Shown here: positions 16,729 through 24,764 of the stretch, in pieces
Position numbering within the stretch: the first letter of the stretch is position 1
Layout of the letters: every line of letters starts with the position of its first letter
Assembly: GCF_003208215.1 (NCBI RefSeq)
Contig: NZ_QKLW01000002.1
Location: 186,001-250,000 of the forward strand
DNA: 64,000 nucleotides
Origin: Marinomonas alcarazii
Lineage (GTDB): Bacteria; Pseudomonadota; Gammaproteobacteria; Pseudomonadales; Marinomonadaceae
Direction of reading: 5' to 3'
Notes under the pieces: generated by a model
The model's database searches: none
Told to the model about the DNA's origin: nothing
Seen by the model: the letters and a program-made list of their open reading frames with translations, nothing else
Position numbers and translations under genes: made by a program

Positions 16729-18918
16729 TCATTGAGGAACTGGCACTGCAGATTCTAATTCTAAAATTTCTGAATACAATTTAATTAAGTGTTCGATAGT
16801 CAAATCTAATATCGGTTCATACATGAAAGAGTTAAGGTGAATATTAGAGCTAACAGTAATACTAACCTTCTCGAGGGTTCTGATAGCTTGACTATCAGGC
16901 AATTCTTTTGTATAGGATTTTATTAGAGCACCAAACTGATTCATTGATTCACACCAATAAGTATCATCAGATTTTACTTTTCGTATTTCTTCGATAAGAA
17001 AAACTTCAGCTCTCATTCTAATAGCTATTGACAAAACCACTTTATCTTCTAAATTAAGCCCCTCATGGTTAGCCCTATCTTTAATTTCATTTGCTTTAAC
17101 AAACAATAACTCTTTGAAAGAGCTTGCATCGTTAGTCGGGTAATTTGTATTAAATAAGCGATTATAGATTTCATAATAATCACCGATAGTAATTTGGTCT
17201 GTATCTTCTTTCCAGTGCAATAGACTAGTAAGCTTTAAGTAATCAGGATCGGCCTCACCTTTAATATATTCAATTAGATTTCTTGTAAAAGGTACTGTCG
17301 CGCAAAGAATAAAATCACTATTATTTATGTTTCTTTTCCACTTTCCGATAAAGTAGTTTTTAATACCTTCAGCTTGAGAAAACGCTATACCATTTTCAGT
17401 TCTGCTAGCCATTAAACATCTTTCACGATGAACAAAGTTATTTGCCAAAGTTCTAAAGAAATCAAAATTATGAGTCAGAATTAACTGTGAAAAATGTTCG
17501 ATTTTAGAAATATCTTCAAGGTATTGAACAATAGCATGCTTATTTTTGTAGTCGAAAGAATCTGCAACGTCGTCAATAATAAAAATGGTCTCTGCTGATT
17601 TTCTTTTTCTATCTTCGACTTCAAAGATAAAATTTAGAAGATAAAGTGCGCGTTTCTCCCCTTGACTTAAAGACTTTATTTCGCTTCTAGTACAGTCTAT
17701 TTGATCATCACCATCTTTGAATGTGAACTTTAATTTTGCTTTATCTCTTCCTAAAGCAGCTTCAACTTGGTTGAATAATGATAAAGTAAATGGCATATCG
17801 ACAAAGCGATTATTAAAAAGCTCTATAGCTTTAGACCAATTCGGAGCTTCTGTAGCAGCGTCCAATTCAATTTGACGTAACTCAGCCTGGTTGGCAGAAA
17901 AAGCCTCTAGGAATACGTCAGAATCTGGACTGTTTTGAACATAAAAAGCCCATAGACACCTCTTGAACTCTACTTGCTTCTCAGGCTTTGTATTTTGTAA
18001 AAGCAAATCAACTTCCGTTGCAGAAATATTTTCCAACAATGTAATTAGCGCTTGCGTTTGTGCGTTCTTAGCTAAGTTGCTTCTTAATTTTTTAAGCTCA
18101 GCATCACTGTCGATTGACTCATGTACAATCCTCATTTTTTCTTGGAGCTCTTCATAATCAATTGAAGAATTATCACCTTTTAGATGAACTTTATGCCCAC
18201 CGGCAAAGTACCCTTGTTTATTTAAGGTATTAAATGAAGTATCAGCTTTTACAGGGTTAAAAATTCCGCGAGTATAAATTGTTCCTGCTTGATCAAAGAG
18301 TTCTTGATACCGTTGATTAAACTCATTGGACTTTGATAAAAACTCAGAACTCTCTAATATTGAAATAGCCTTAGGGTCAAATATCTCATTATAAATAAAG
18401 CTTTCTAGGTCTTCGCCAATGAAAACTCCTTTTGCTAACTCTATTGCCTTTGAGAAACTATCTGTTTGAAAGTCATTTTTCAGTATATTTTCGATATCAT
18501 CTTTTTTTATTTTTGACTTTTTCTGTAGCGATGTTTCTAGCTTTGATTTCAACTTATTAATATCTGTGACTAATGAGTCATATCTAGCTTTACTTTCCTG
18601 ATTAATAAGAATGTTCGTTACGGCTTCGTTGTCGGAGCTAATTTCTATTTCAGATTTAAGAACGTATATTTTTTCCTTTTGTATATCGATATTATCAACT
18701 TTAACAATACAAGTAGGCTGGCGATTAAAACGTTCTTCATTTGGCTGGTCATCTTTTGATAAAGCTTCAAAAGTTCTAGAGAACGATGTTTTCATTAGTC
18801 CATTTGGGGCATAAATTGAGTAAGCTTTAGCTTTTCCTCCGGCACTCGAAAAATCAAAAGTTTCATCTAATGAAGAAATACCATAACAGTTTTTGAGGTA
18901 TACTTTTAGGCTATCCAT
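16729..18918 (-). CDS. ABC-type AAA ATPase with coiled coil (AAA_13/RloC-PrrC-like), likely defence
   Basis: 729 residues. N-terminal P-loop reads IYAPNGLMKTSFSRTF (near 35-50), a variant lacking the second glycine of GxxxxGK. A coiled-coil stretch (~115-175) is followed by the ABC signature LSQGEKRALYLL, Walker B TIFIIDDVADSFD and the H-loop LILTHNFDF. The C-terminal ~250 residues, ending near NIHLNSFMYEPILDL, match the AAA_13 architecture known from RloC/PrrC anticodon nucleases and stand-alone relatives. Phage defence or RNA-linked stress are reasonable guesses. Strongly AT-rich compared with neighbours. Confidence 0.8.
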   Translation of the reverse strand: MDSLKVYLKNCYGISSLDETFDFSSAGGKAKAYSIYAPNGLMKTSFSRTFEALSKDDQPNEERFNRQPTCIVKVDNIDIQKEKIYVLKSEIEISSDNEAVTNILINQESKARYDSLVTDINKLKSKLETSLQKKSKIKKDDIENILKNDFQTDSFSKAIELAKGVFIGEDLESFIYNEIFDPKAISILESSEFLSKSNEFNQRYQELFDQAGTIYTRGIFNPVKADTSFNTLNKQGYFAGGHKVHLKGDNSSIDYEELQEKMRIVHESIDSDAELKKLRSNLAKNAQTQALITLLENISATEVDLLLQNTKPEKQVEFKRCLWAFYVQNSPDSDVFLEAFSANQAELRQIELDAATEAPNWSKAIELFNNRFVDMPFTLSLFNQVEAALGRDKAKLKFTFKDGDDQIDCTRSEIKSLSQGEKRALYLLNFIFEVEDRKRKSAETIFIIDDVADSFDYKNKHAIVQYLEDISKIEHFSQLILTHNFDFFRTLANNFVHRERCLMASRTENGIAFSQAEGIKNYFIGKWKRNINNSDFILCATVPFTRNLIEYIKGEADPDYLKLTSLLHWKEDTDQITIGDYYEIYNRLFNTNYPTNDASSFKELLFVKANEIKDRANHEGLNLEDKVVLSIAIRMRAEVFLIEEIRKVKSDDTYWCESMNQFGALIKSYTKELPDSQAIRTLEKVSITVSSNIHLNSFMYEPILDLTIEHLIKLYSEILELESAVPVPQ

Positions 18919-18965
18919 AACACATCCTTTTAATTATTCACCAAGACCGAATTTATCACCCAGCC

Positions 18966-19042
18966 CTATAACACCTAAAGCACGGGCGGTAAAACCAGAG
19001 CAAAGCGGCGGTTTTGACGTCAAGTAATTTTACTTGTTAGCT
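18966..19042 (-). repeat. attC site (77 bp)
   Basis: Minus strand begins AGCTAACAAGTAAAATTAC (overlapping the last codons of the 104-residue gene), ends GCTTTAGGTGTTATAGG; GTCAAAACC pairs with GGTTTTACC inside. Confidence 0.8.
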
Positions 19043-19344
19043 ATACGCTGCATACCCTGCGCAAATGCATACAATGAAGAAAGCAACTCTTGAAATTGAT
19101 TGTTAATTTCTTCATGGTTTGGTTTCCACTGAAACTTACCATTTTTATCTGTGGTTTGACCTAAAACTAGATCATTAAGGCTTCCCATGCCTCCGCTACC
19201 CGAAAGTATAGTTTCAGCACAGCGCTGGTACTCACCATCATCAAATGCAGCCAAAGCCTTTTGAAAGAACTGTGACCAACGACTTTCATCTTCCTCAAGC
19301 AACACAATTGTCAGAATTAGATCTTTTCTAGTTTTATCGTACAT
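19030..19344 (-). CDS. Small cassette protein resembling DUF6966
   Basis: 104 residues from ATG 19344, which has GGAAG just upstream; the longer frame to 19413 is attC DNA. Sequence features SRWSQFFQKALAAFDDGEY then GSGGMGSLNDLVLGQ, a pattern I associate with DUF6966, and an amphipathic C-terminal helix. Last codons AACAAGTAA are in the attC R'' box. Function unknown; such proteins recur in defence and cassette contexts. Confidence 0.6.
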   Translation of the reverse strand: MYDKTRKDLILTIVLLEEDESRWSQFFQKALAAFDDGEYQRCAETILSGSGGMGSLNDLVLGQTTDKNGKFQWKPNHEEINNQFQELLSSLYAFAQGMQRIANK

Positions 19345-19358
19345 AACTTCCTTCAGGC

Positions 19359-19431
19359 AGCTAACACCCGCGTAATGAGCTGGTTTGGAGCGCCAGCGGA
19401 AAACCAGTCCCAATTGACGCGTTTGTTAGCT
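19359..19431 (-). repeat. attC site (73 bp)
   Basis: Minus strand from AGCTAACAAACGCG to ACGCGGGTGTTAGCT. R boxes AGCTAAC/GTTAGCT are perfectly complementary; ACTGGTTTTCCGC pairs with CCAAACCAG and TGGCGC. Confidence 0.88.
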
Positions 19432-19436
19432 TTTGC

Positions 19437-20219
19437 TCAATAATACTCTTCATAAGGGTTTTCATTTTCCAGTTTGGAAAAGCAATCTTTACACAGAGCC
19501 TTATAGCTTTCCCAGCCCTTCATATTACCAAAATCTACTTGCTCAAGGTCTTCCTCAAACTCAAGAGCCTGACAATGCTCACATTCAACAACTGGCTCAG
19601 AATGACCACATAAGTAACAAGTATCTGTACCATCGTGAATTACAAATGTATCTTTTTTACAAGCTGGACATTCCCATACCTCATCATCTGGAATTTCTTC
19701 AGCGACCATTCGTTCGGAAGCTCTGTTCTCTAACTCTTCGATATAGCTATCAAGATTTAGCAGCTCTGAATGGAGTTTAGGAGGAAGTAGAGAAACAATA
19801 TCTGAATCCAAATGATCACGACAAAACGATGTATAAAAACCAACAAGACTCACAAAGTTAGACTTAATTTGCTCTATCGAAAGATCAAACTCAAAATGAA
19901 CAATTTGATTTCTAAGCTCAGATGCAGTCCTAATGCACTTTACATCAGGTTGCTTTAAATTAACTTTCGATATTTTTTCAAGCCTTTCAATCGCCAGGCC
20001 CAGATCTACTGTATGCTTCGGCTTATCTATGTTCGAATAAACAAATATTTCATTGGTTCTTCTCAGGCGCTCTTTTAAGCTAGTTTCGATTGCTTGCACT
20101 AATAGCAGTATCGCAAATTTCCATTTGTCTTCGTCTGATTCGGCCTGAATTGCCTTATTCACAGACTCCAAGAAAAAGCTTATTGAATTTTCTAGAAGTG
20201 TCATTTTTAAATTAGGCAC
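19437..20219 (-). CDS. HEPN-like protein with C-terminal zinc ribbons (cassette)
   Basis: 260 residues. The helical N-terminal half (~1-140) ends in ASELRNQIVHFEFDL, containing the R-x4-H of HEPN nucleases (RNQIVH). The C-terminal part holds two zinc-ribbon cores: CPACKKDTF..CYLCGHS and CEHCQAL..CKDC (near 180-255). HEPN proteins are often RNases of defence or toxin systems; the RNA target is unknown. Start GTG 20219 or ATG 20204. It is the first cassette, next to the expected attI junction. Confidence 0.65.
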   Translation of the reverse strand: MPNLKMTLLENSISFFLESVNKAIQAESDEDKWKFAILLLVQAIETSLKERLRRTNEIFVYSNIDKPKHTVDLGLAIERLEKISKVNLKQPDVKCIRTASELRNQIVHFEFDLSIEQIKSNFVSLVGFYTSFCRDHLDSDIVSLLPPKLHSELLNLDSYIEELENRASERMVAEEIPDDEVWECPACKKDTFVIHDGTDTCYLCGHSEPVVECEHCQALEFEEDLEQVDFGNMKGWESYKALCKDCFSKLENENPYEEYY

Positions 20220-20234
20220 TTAATCTCCAAAGAA

Positions 20235-20241
20235 AGCTAAC
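20235..20241 (-). other. Cassette-array 5' boundary (R' box GTTAGCT)
   Basis: Minus strand GTTAGCT lies just before the HEPN gene start and matches the R' boxes of the first attC pair. It marks the crossover point where the first cassette joined attI. No integrase gene follows in the next 540 bp. Confidence 0.6.
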
Positions 20242-20585
20242 ATCTTAATAGTCTGCATGCATGTTTAAACATATTTAAAACCTTCTTAATATCCTTGTAA
20301 GTCTCTGACTCTAAAGCCATGAATAGAGATGCTAGCAAAAGCCAAAACCGGAAAAACGAGCATGCGTGTTTTTTCATTTATCCACTGCACGTTATTTCCT
20401 AAAAAAGAGCACACGGTAGATCCTTATTCATTGATATTAGGAAACTTTTTTACTTTCTACCAGTACAAAACGCGCACAACGGGTTTATTTGAAATGGCTA
20501 AACGCGCAAAAATGCGTTTATTTCAAAAATAGACTGTATATACAGACATAAATTACATCTTCTTTATTAGCTCAGGATCCTTTGA
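20242..20585. other. Intergenic region at the expected integrase/attI side of the array
   Basis: About 340 bp, AT-rich. One open frame of 67 codons (20329-20532, plus strand) has no recognisable domain and no good ribosome site. No tyrosine-recombinase motif is present; this is where intI would be expected. Confidence 0.5.
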
Positions 20586-20685
20586 TTGTCGGCATAAAGG
20601 CTCGACCTACCTAAACAATGAAAGCTTCGCTTTCAGCGTCAGATCACGCCTCGTGCCTCGTCTCATCAGACCTACGTTCTTTGGT
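20586..20685 (+). repeat. REP-like ~100-bp repeat, copy 3 (full length, inverted relative to copy 1)
   Basis: Plus strand begins TTGTCGGCATAAAGGCTCGA, continues ACAATGAAAGCTTCGCTTTC, TCAGATCACGCCTCGTGCC and CTCATCAGACCTACG, ending near TTTGGT. Matches copy 1 module by module but in the opposite orientation. Confidence 0.85.
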
Positions 20686-20782
20686 GGCTCACTATGAAGC
20701 CCAAAAAAATAACCCCATTCTAATCCCTTGAAGAAAGGGGAAGGAACTCAACTCCGCTTAGCTTTTTGCTGAACGAAAGAAC

Positions 20783-22234
20783 TCAGTCTTTCTTAAGATA
20801 CCGCCCTCGCGGTTCGTCACTCTCGTGTAATACCATTTCAGAATGCAAGAATTCAGCGGCGGCGGCGGAGTCTTTCACTTTTACGGCACTGCGCTCTAAC
20901 ATTTCGGCTTCATATGCGGTTAGCACGCTTTCACGTATGCCTTTCTCGCGCCAATGGGATAAAGACCAGCATCCCTTGGTAATTTCTCTTGCCAAGACCA
21001 GTGCGTCTAATAAGGCTTGGTTCGCGCCTTGGCCTTTAAACGGGCTCATTGGGTGGGCAGCATCGCCTATTAGGGTGGCTTTTCCGCTTGCGGCTAGGTC
21101 TGCCGATGTTAGTAAGGCGCGATCATAGACAGGATAACCAGACACCATGGAAGCTTTGGTAGCGGATAAGATCTGTGGAATGGGGTCGTGCCACTGGGTT
21201 CTTCGGCAAGCTTCTTCTTTAAGGGCTTGTGGCCCTTGGGCGTTTAGTTGCTTGGCCTCATCTTCTGACATGGGAAAGCTCAACTGCCACATCACAGAAT
21301 CTGCGGCATAGGGCATAATGTAGATTCGTTCATTACCGTTGGCGGTTTGAAAAACGGTCGCGGAATCCAATAAGTCGCTTTTAATGCCATCAAGATCGCT
21401 TAATGAACAAATGCCTAGAATCACGATACAGCCAAGATAACGCAGTGGGCTGGCTTCATCGCCGATCAATTGCTTGCGTACAGCACTTCGAATGCCATCA
21501 GCGCCTACAACAAGGTCTGCTGTGCTGCGTTTAATTTCATTACCTACTTTAAAGGTTAGCTCAACCGCGCCATCGGATTCTGTAAATTCAACGAGCTGAT
21601 GATTCCACTGCACTGCACTAGTTTCACCGAGTTGATCGAGTAGCGCTAAACGCAGTGATTGACGAGCGATATGGACATTGGTGCGCTTTACCGAACTTGG
21701 CTGTTCAGCCGATGCCATCCATTTTCTCATTCCCCATTCAGCAACCACTTTACCTTGTGTGGTGTGAACAAGATGACGAGTGGAAATAACACCTTCTTTT
21801 AAGGCAAAAATCCCCAAGCCTTCAATTGCCTTACTCGCCTGTTGCAGGGTTAGACCATAACCTTGGGAGCGCTCATTAAAGCTACTGTCACGTTCGTATA
21901 ATGTGAAAGGAATGCCTCTGTGCAAACAGGCAACAGCCAAAGCAACACCACCAATGCCGCCACCAATGATGGCGACATTAGGGTAATTTTCTGTGTCTAC
22001 AGGTGGGAACTCATCGGACGGTATGACACCTGCACCAGAGCAAGGCAGACAAGATTCAAGATGTCCTTTGGGACGAATAGGTTCTACGCCTTCACCATTG
22101 TTTTTAACGAAGGCATCCCATTCCTTCTGGTAAGTTAAACGCACTTTTTTTCGTAGTCTTCGGCTTTTTTTACCGCGCCCCTGACATTCTGGACATACCG
22201 TCCAACAACTCTTCTCGTTTGCCACTCTTATCAC
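20783..22234 (-). CDS. FAD-dependent monooxygenase with N-terminal CxxCxGxG zinc finger
   Basis: 483 residues. A two-half zinc finger (CPECQGRG near 14; CLPCSGAG near 62) like the DnaJ type precedes a class A flavoprotein hydroxylase domain: dinucleotide fold VAIIGGGIGGVALAVACL (near 87), the GD motif LIGDAAHPMSPFKGQG near 380, and VVGADGIRSAVR. Such enzymes hydroxylate aromatic or other substrates with NAD(P)H. GTG start at 22234 has a weak ribosome site; GTG 22225 is possible. Confidence 0.85.
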   Translation of the reverse strand: MIRVANEKSCWTVCPECQGRGKKSRRLRKKVRLTYQKEWDAFVKNNGEGVEPIRPKGHLESCLPCSGAGVIPSDEFPPVDTENYPNVAIIGGGIGGVALAVACLHRGIPFTLYERDSSFNERSQGYGLTLQQASKAIEGLGIFALKEGVISTRHLVHTTQGKVVAEWGMRKWMASAEQPSSVKRTNVHIARQSLRLALLDQLGETSAVQWNHQLVEFTESDGAVELTFKVGNEIKRSTADLVVGADGIRSAVRKQLIGDEASPLRYLGCIVILGICSLSDLDGIKSDLLDSATVFQTANGNERIYIMPYAADSVMWQLSFPMSEDEAKQLNAQGPQALKEEACRRTQWHDPIPQILSATKASMVSGYPVYDRALLTSADLAASGKATLIGDAAHPMSPFKGQGANQALLDALVLAREITKGCWSLSHWREKGIRESVLTAYEAEMLERSAVKVKDSAAAAEFLHSEMVLHESDEPRGRYLKKD

Positions 22235-22271
22235 TTCTATTGGTAAGCTATAGTCGATGTTTTATTAAACT

Positions 22272-23909
22272 TTACTCGCCGATGTGCCAACCATTGGTAA
22301 TCGGATAACGACGATCTCGTCCAAAGCCACGAGCAGTAATTCGAACGCCAGTAGGCGCTTGACGACGCTTGTACTCGTTTACGTCCACTAAGCGAAGTAC
22401 GCGATGCACTGTGTCGCGATCAAATTGGTTAGTCGCTAAAATAGCGTCTGCACTTTGATCCTCTTCAATGTACATGCGCAAGATTTCATCGAGGATGTCA
22501 TAGCTTGGCAAGGAATCTTCGTCTTTTTGATCTGGAGCCAGTTCCGCTGAAGGTGGACGGGTGATAACACGTTCAGGGATGACGTAGCCCAAAGTATTAC
22601 GGTAGCGGCAAAGTTTGAATACCAAGGTTTTGAAGACATCTTTTAGTACGGAATAACCACCAACCATGTCGCCATAAAGAGTGGCATAGCCTACCGCCAT
22701 TTCACTTTTGTTGCCTGTGGTTAAGACCATGTAGCCTTTCTTGTTAGAGATTGCCATTAAGGTCACGCCACGAGTACGCGCTTGCAGGTTTTCTTCCGTG
22801 GTGTCTTTACCGTAACCTTCAAACTCAGGTGCAAGCACTTCACTGAACGCAGACACCATGGATTCAATCGGTAAAACGCTGTATTTCACGCCTAACAAGT
22901 TGGCCTCTTCTTCGGCGTCGTGCAAGCTAATGGACGAGGTGTAAGTGTAAGGCATCATTACCGCCTGTACACGATCAGCACCAATGGCATCCACTGCCAC
23001 CGCCAAAGACAAAGCAGAATCGATACCACCACTTAAGCCCAGCACAATACCTTTAAAGCGGTTCTTGGTGATGTAATCACGCAAGCCAAGCACCATGGCT
23101 TGATACACGCTGGCCTCCAAACCTAATGCTGGAGCAATGACACCTGCGACAGGTTCAACTTTGTTAGGCTGGCTTTCGTCGACGATCATATCGATGCTGT
23201 ATAGACCCGCTTCAAACCAAGGCGCTTGCATGATTTTCTCGCCTTTGGCGTTAACCACAAATGAGCCGCCTTCGTATACCAACTCATCCTGTGCGCCCAT
23301 GTAGTTCACATAAACAATCGGCAAGGAGACTTCTGTCGCGCGCTGATGAAGCAATGCTTCGCGTTCGCCCATTTTTTCGATGTGATAAGGCGAAGCGTTC
23401 AAGTTAAGGATAAGTTCTGCACCCGCGGCTTTAGCTTGGGCAATCGGCTCTGGGTGCCAAATATCTTCGCAAATACTTAAACCGACTTTTACGCCCTTGA
23501 TGTCCACCAGGCCTGCTTCTTGGCCTTCGCTAAAGTAACGCTTATCATCAAACACGAGGAAGTTAGGCAGTTTCTGCTTGGCGTATTCCACCAACAAGTC
23601 GCCTTGATAAATCACCCCAGCGCAGTTAAATAGCTCTCCATCGATTCGACGCGGATAACCAACCACCACATAAATATCGCGAATCTCGGCTAATAATTTT
23701 GCCAAGGCAGATTCAATTCGCTGGTCCAAGCTAGAACGTAACAATAAGTCTTCTGGTGGGTAGCCAGTTAACGTCAACTCAGGGAAAACAACGACGTCTG
23801 CGCCTTCTTCATCACGGGCTTTTTTCGCCGCTTCGATGACGGATTGAGTGTTTTTTGTAATGTCGCCGACCAGCATATCCAGCTGGGCCATTGCAATTCG
23901 TAATGTCAT
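22272..23909 (-). CDS. nadE: Glutamine-dependent NAD+ synthetase
   Basis: 545 residues. N-terminal nitrilase/amidase domain with Glu in FPELTLTGYPPED, Lys in YAKQKLPNF and Cys in LSICEDIWHPE, supplying ammonia from glutamine. C-terminal synthetase domain has the P-loop GLSGGIDSALSLAVAVDA near 288 and TGNKSEMAVGYATLYGD. It makes NAD+ from deamido-NAD+. Full length and canonical. Confidence 0.95.
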   Translation of the reverse strand: MTLRIAMAQLDMLVGDITKNTQSVIEAAKKARDEEGADVVVFPELTLTGYPPEDLLLRSSLDQRIESALAKLLAEIRDIYVVVGYPRRIDGELFNCAGVIYQGDLLVEYAKQKLPNFLVFDDKRYFSEGQEAGLVDIKGVKVGLSICEDIWHPEPIAQAKAAGAELILNLNASPYHIEKMGEREALLHQRATEVSLPIVYVNYMGAQDELVYEGGSFVVNAKGEKIMQAPWFEAGLYSIDMIVDESQPNKVEPVAGVIAPALGLEASVYQAMVLGLRDYITKNRFKGIVLGLSGGIDSALSLAVAVDAIGADRVQAVMMPYTYTSSISLHDAEEEANLLGVKYSVLPIESMVSAFSEVLAPEFEGYGKDTTEENLQARTRGVTLMAISNKKGYMVLTTGNKSEMAVGYATLYGDMVGGYSVLKDVFKTLVFKLCRYRNTLGYVIPERVITRPPSAELAPDQKDEDSLPSYDILDEILRMYIEEDQSADAILATNQFDRDTVHRVLRLVDVNEYKRRQAPTGVRITARGFGRDRRYPITNGWHIGE

Positions 23910-23982
23910 ACAGTTGCTATCTCGTGAACTCTGTTAGAATATGCCCGTTATTGTCTGGAATAACCTAAGCTAGGTAAAGTAT

Positions 23983-24243
23983 ATGATCGTACGTTTGATC
24001 GTTTTTGTTGCTATTTTCTTTATTGGTTGGTGGTTATACCGCCAATTTATCATTTTTAAGCAGGGCCAATCGCAGCAGGGAAGTAAAAATAAAGGCCAAA
24101 GTAAAAAAGAAGCGTCTCAAGAAAGTATGGTTCGTTGTGCAGAATGCCAAACTTTTACGCCGCGCTCTCATGCCATTCATGACCAAGAAGCACGTGCATT
24201 TTGCAGTGCCGAGCATTTAAAAGCCTTTAATCAGAAGCACTGA
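23983..24243 (+). CDS. PP0621 family protein, small membrane zinc-finger-like protein
   Basis: 86 residues. One N-terminal membrane helix (LIVFVAIFFIGWWLYRQFII), a Lys/Gln-rich linker, then a C-terminal domain with MVRCAECQTFTPRSHAIH and FCSAEHLKAFNQ: CAEC plus C/H pattern suggests a zinc site. Conserved in gammaproteobacteria; function unknown. Divergent from nadE and overlapping 17 bp at its 3' end with the pilin-like gene. Confidence 0.8.
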   Translation: MIVRLIVFVAIFFIGWWLYRQFIIFKQGQSQQGSKNKGQSKKEASQESMVRCAECQTFTPRSHAIHDQEARAFCSAEHLKAFNQKH

Positions 24244-24682
24244 CCCAACCGCTTGAAATGCGCTGACTTTCACGCCACCACCAGCAGCGATATTGTTGCT
24301 GGTTTTGTGTGGCACACAGTCGATAGTAAACCTGACTATTCTCAGATTCCTCCGGTAAAGACTCGTAGCTTTCCCACCGATAATGCAGTAGTCGCCCTTC
24401 TTTATTAAACCAAGAGCCCTCCAAGTTAGGATCATTTAACTCACAAAAGCCAAGGCATTCACTTGCCTTAGCCGTAGTAAAACTTGGAGACACTATCCAA
24501 GCCTGTTGAAAATCTTGCCAAATTTGCTGTTCCATTTCGATTTCATTCAACTGACCGCGCCACTGATAGGAAGCCAACACTCTGTCTTGGTAATGCATAG
24601 ACACACTCGCTACGATGAACAGTAGCGCAATAATTGGCAGCGATACCCAGCCGCGCTGGGCTTTTAACAAAGAAAAATCCAT
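24227..24682 (-). CDS. Minor pilin-like protein with N-terminal prepilin-type helix
   Basis: 151 residues. N-terminus QRGWVSLPIIALLFIVASVS resembles a prepilin peptidase site (G^W) followed by a hydrophobic helix, then a soluble domain with four Cys (SECLGFC, RLCATQ, YRCWWW). Last gene of the pilin run, 82 bp after the previous gene. It lacks the Glu at +5 of ordinary pilins, so it may be a PilX-like or type II secretion accessory protein. Confidence 0.6.
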   Translation of the reverse strand: MDFSLLKAQRGWVSLPIIALLFIVASVSMHYQDRVLASYQWRGQLNEIEMEQQIWQDFQQAWIVSPSFTTAKASECLGFCELNDPNLEGSWFNKEGRLLHYRWESYESLPEESENSQVYYRLCATQNQQQYRCWWWRESQRISSGWVSASD

Positions 24683-24764
24683 TTTCTAGGTTTCCTTAAT
24701 GTTTCTTTCGGGCTGTGCTTTTCCTTATCCAAGCACTTCAGATACGCGTTTAACGTCAGTGCAT

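Noticed and set aside
20329-20532. Plus-strand open frame of 67 codons next to the array
   Set aside because: No recognised domain, weak ribosome site, in a region without other gene signs; kept only as a note.
20534-20545. LexA-like CTGTATATACAG
   Set aside because: Spacing between CTG and CAG is 6 bases; an SOS box needs 10, so it is not a LexA site.
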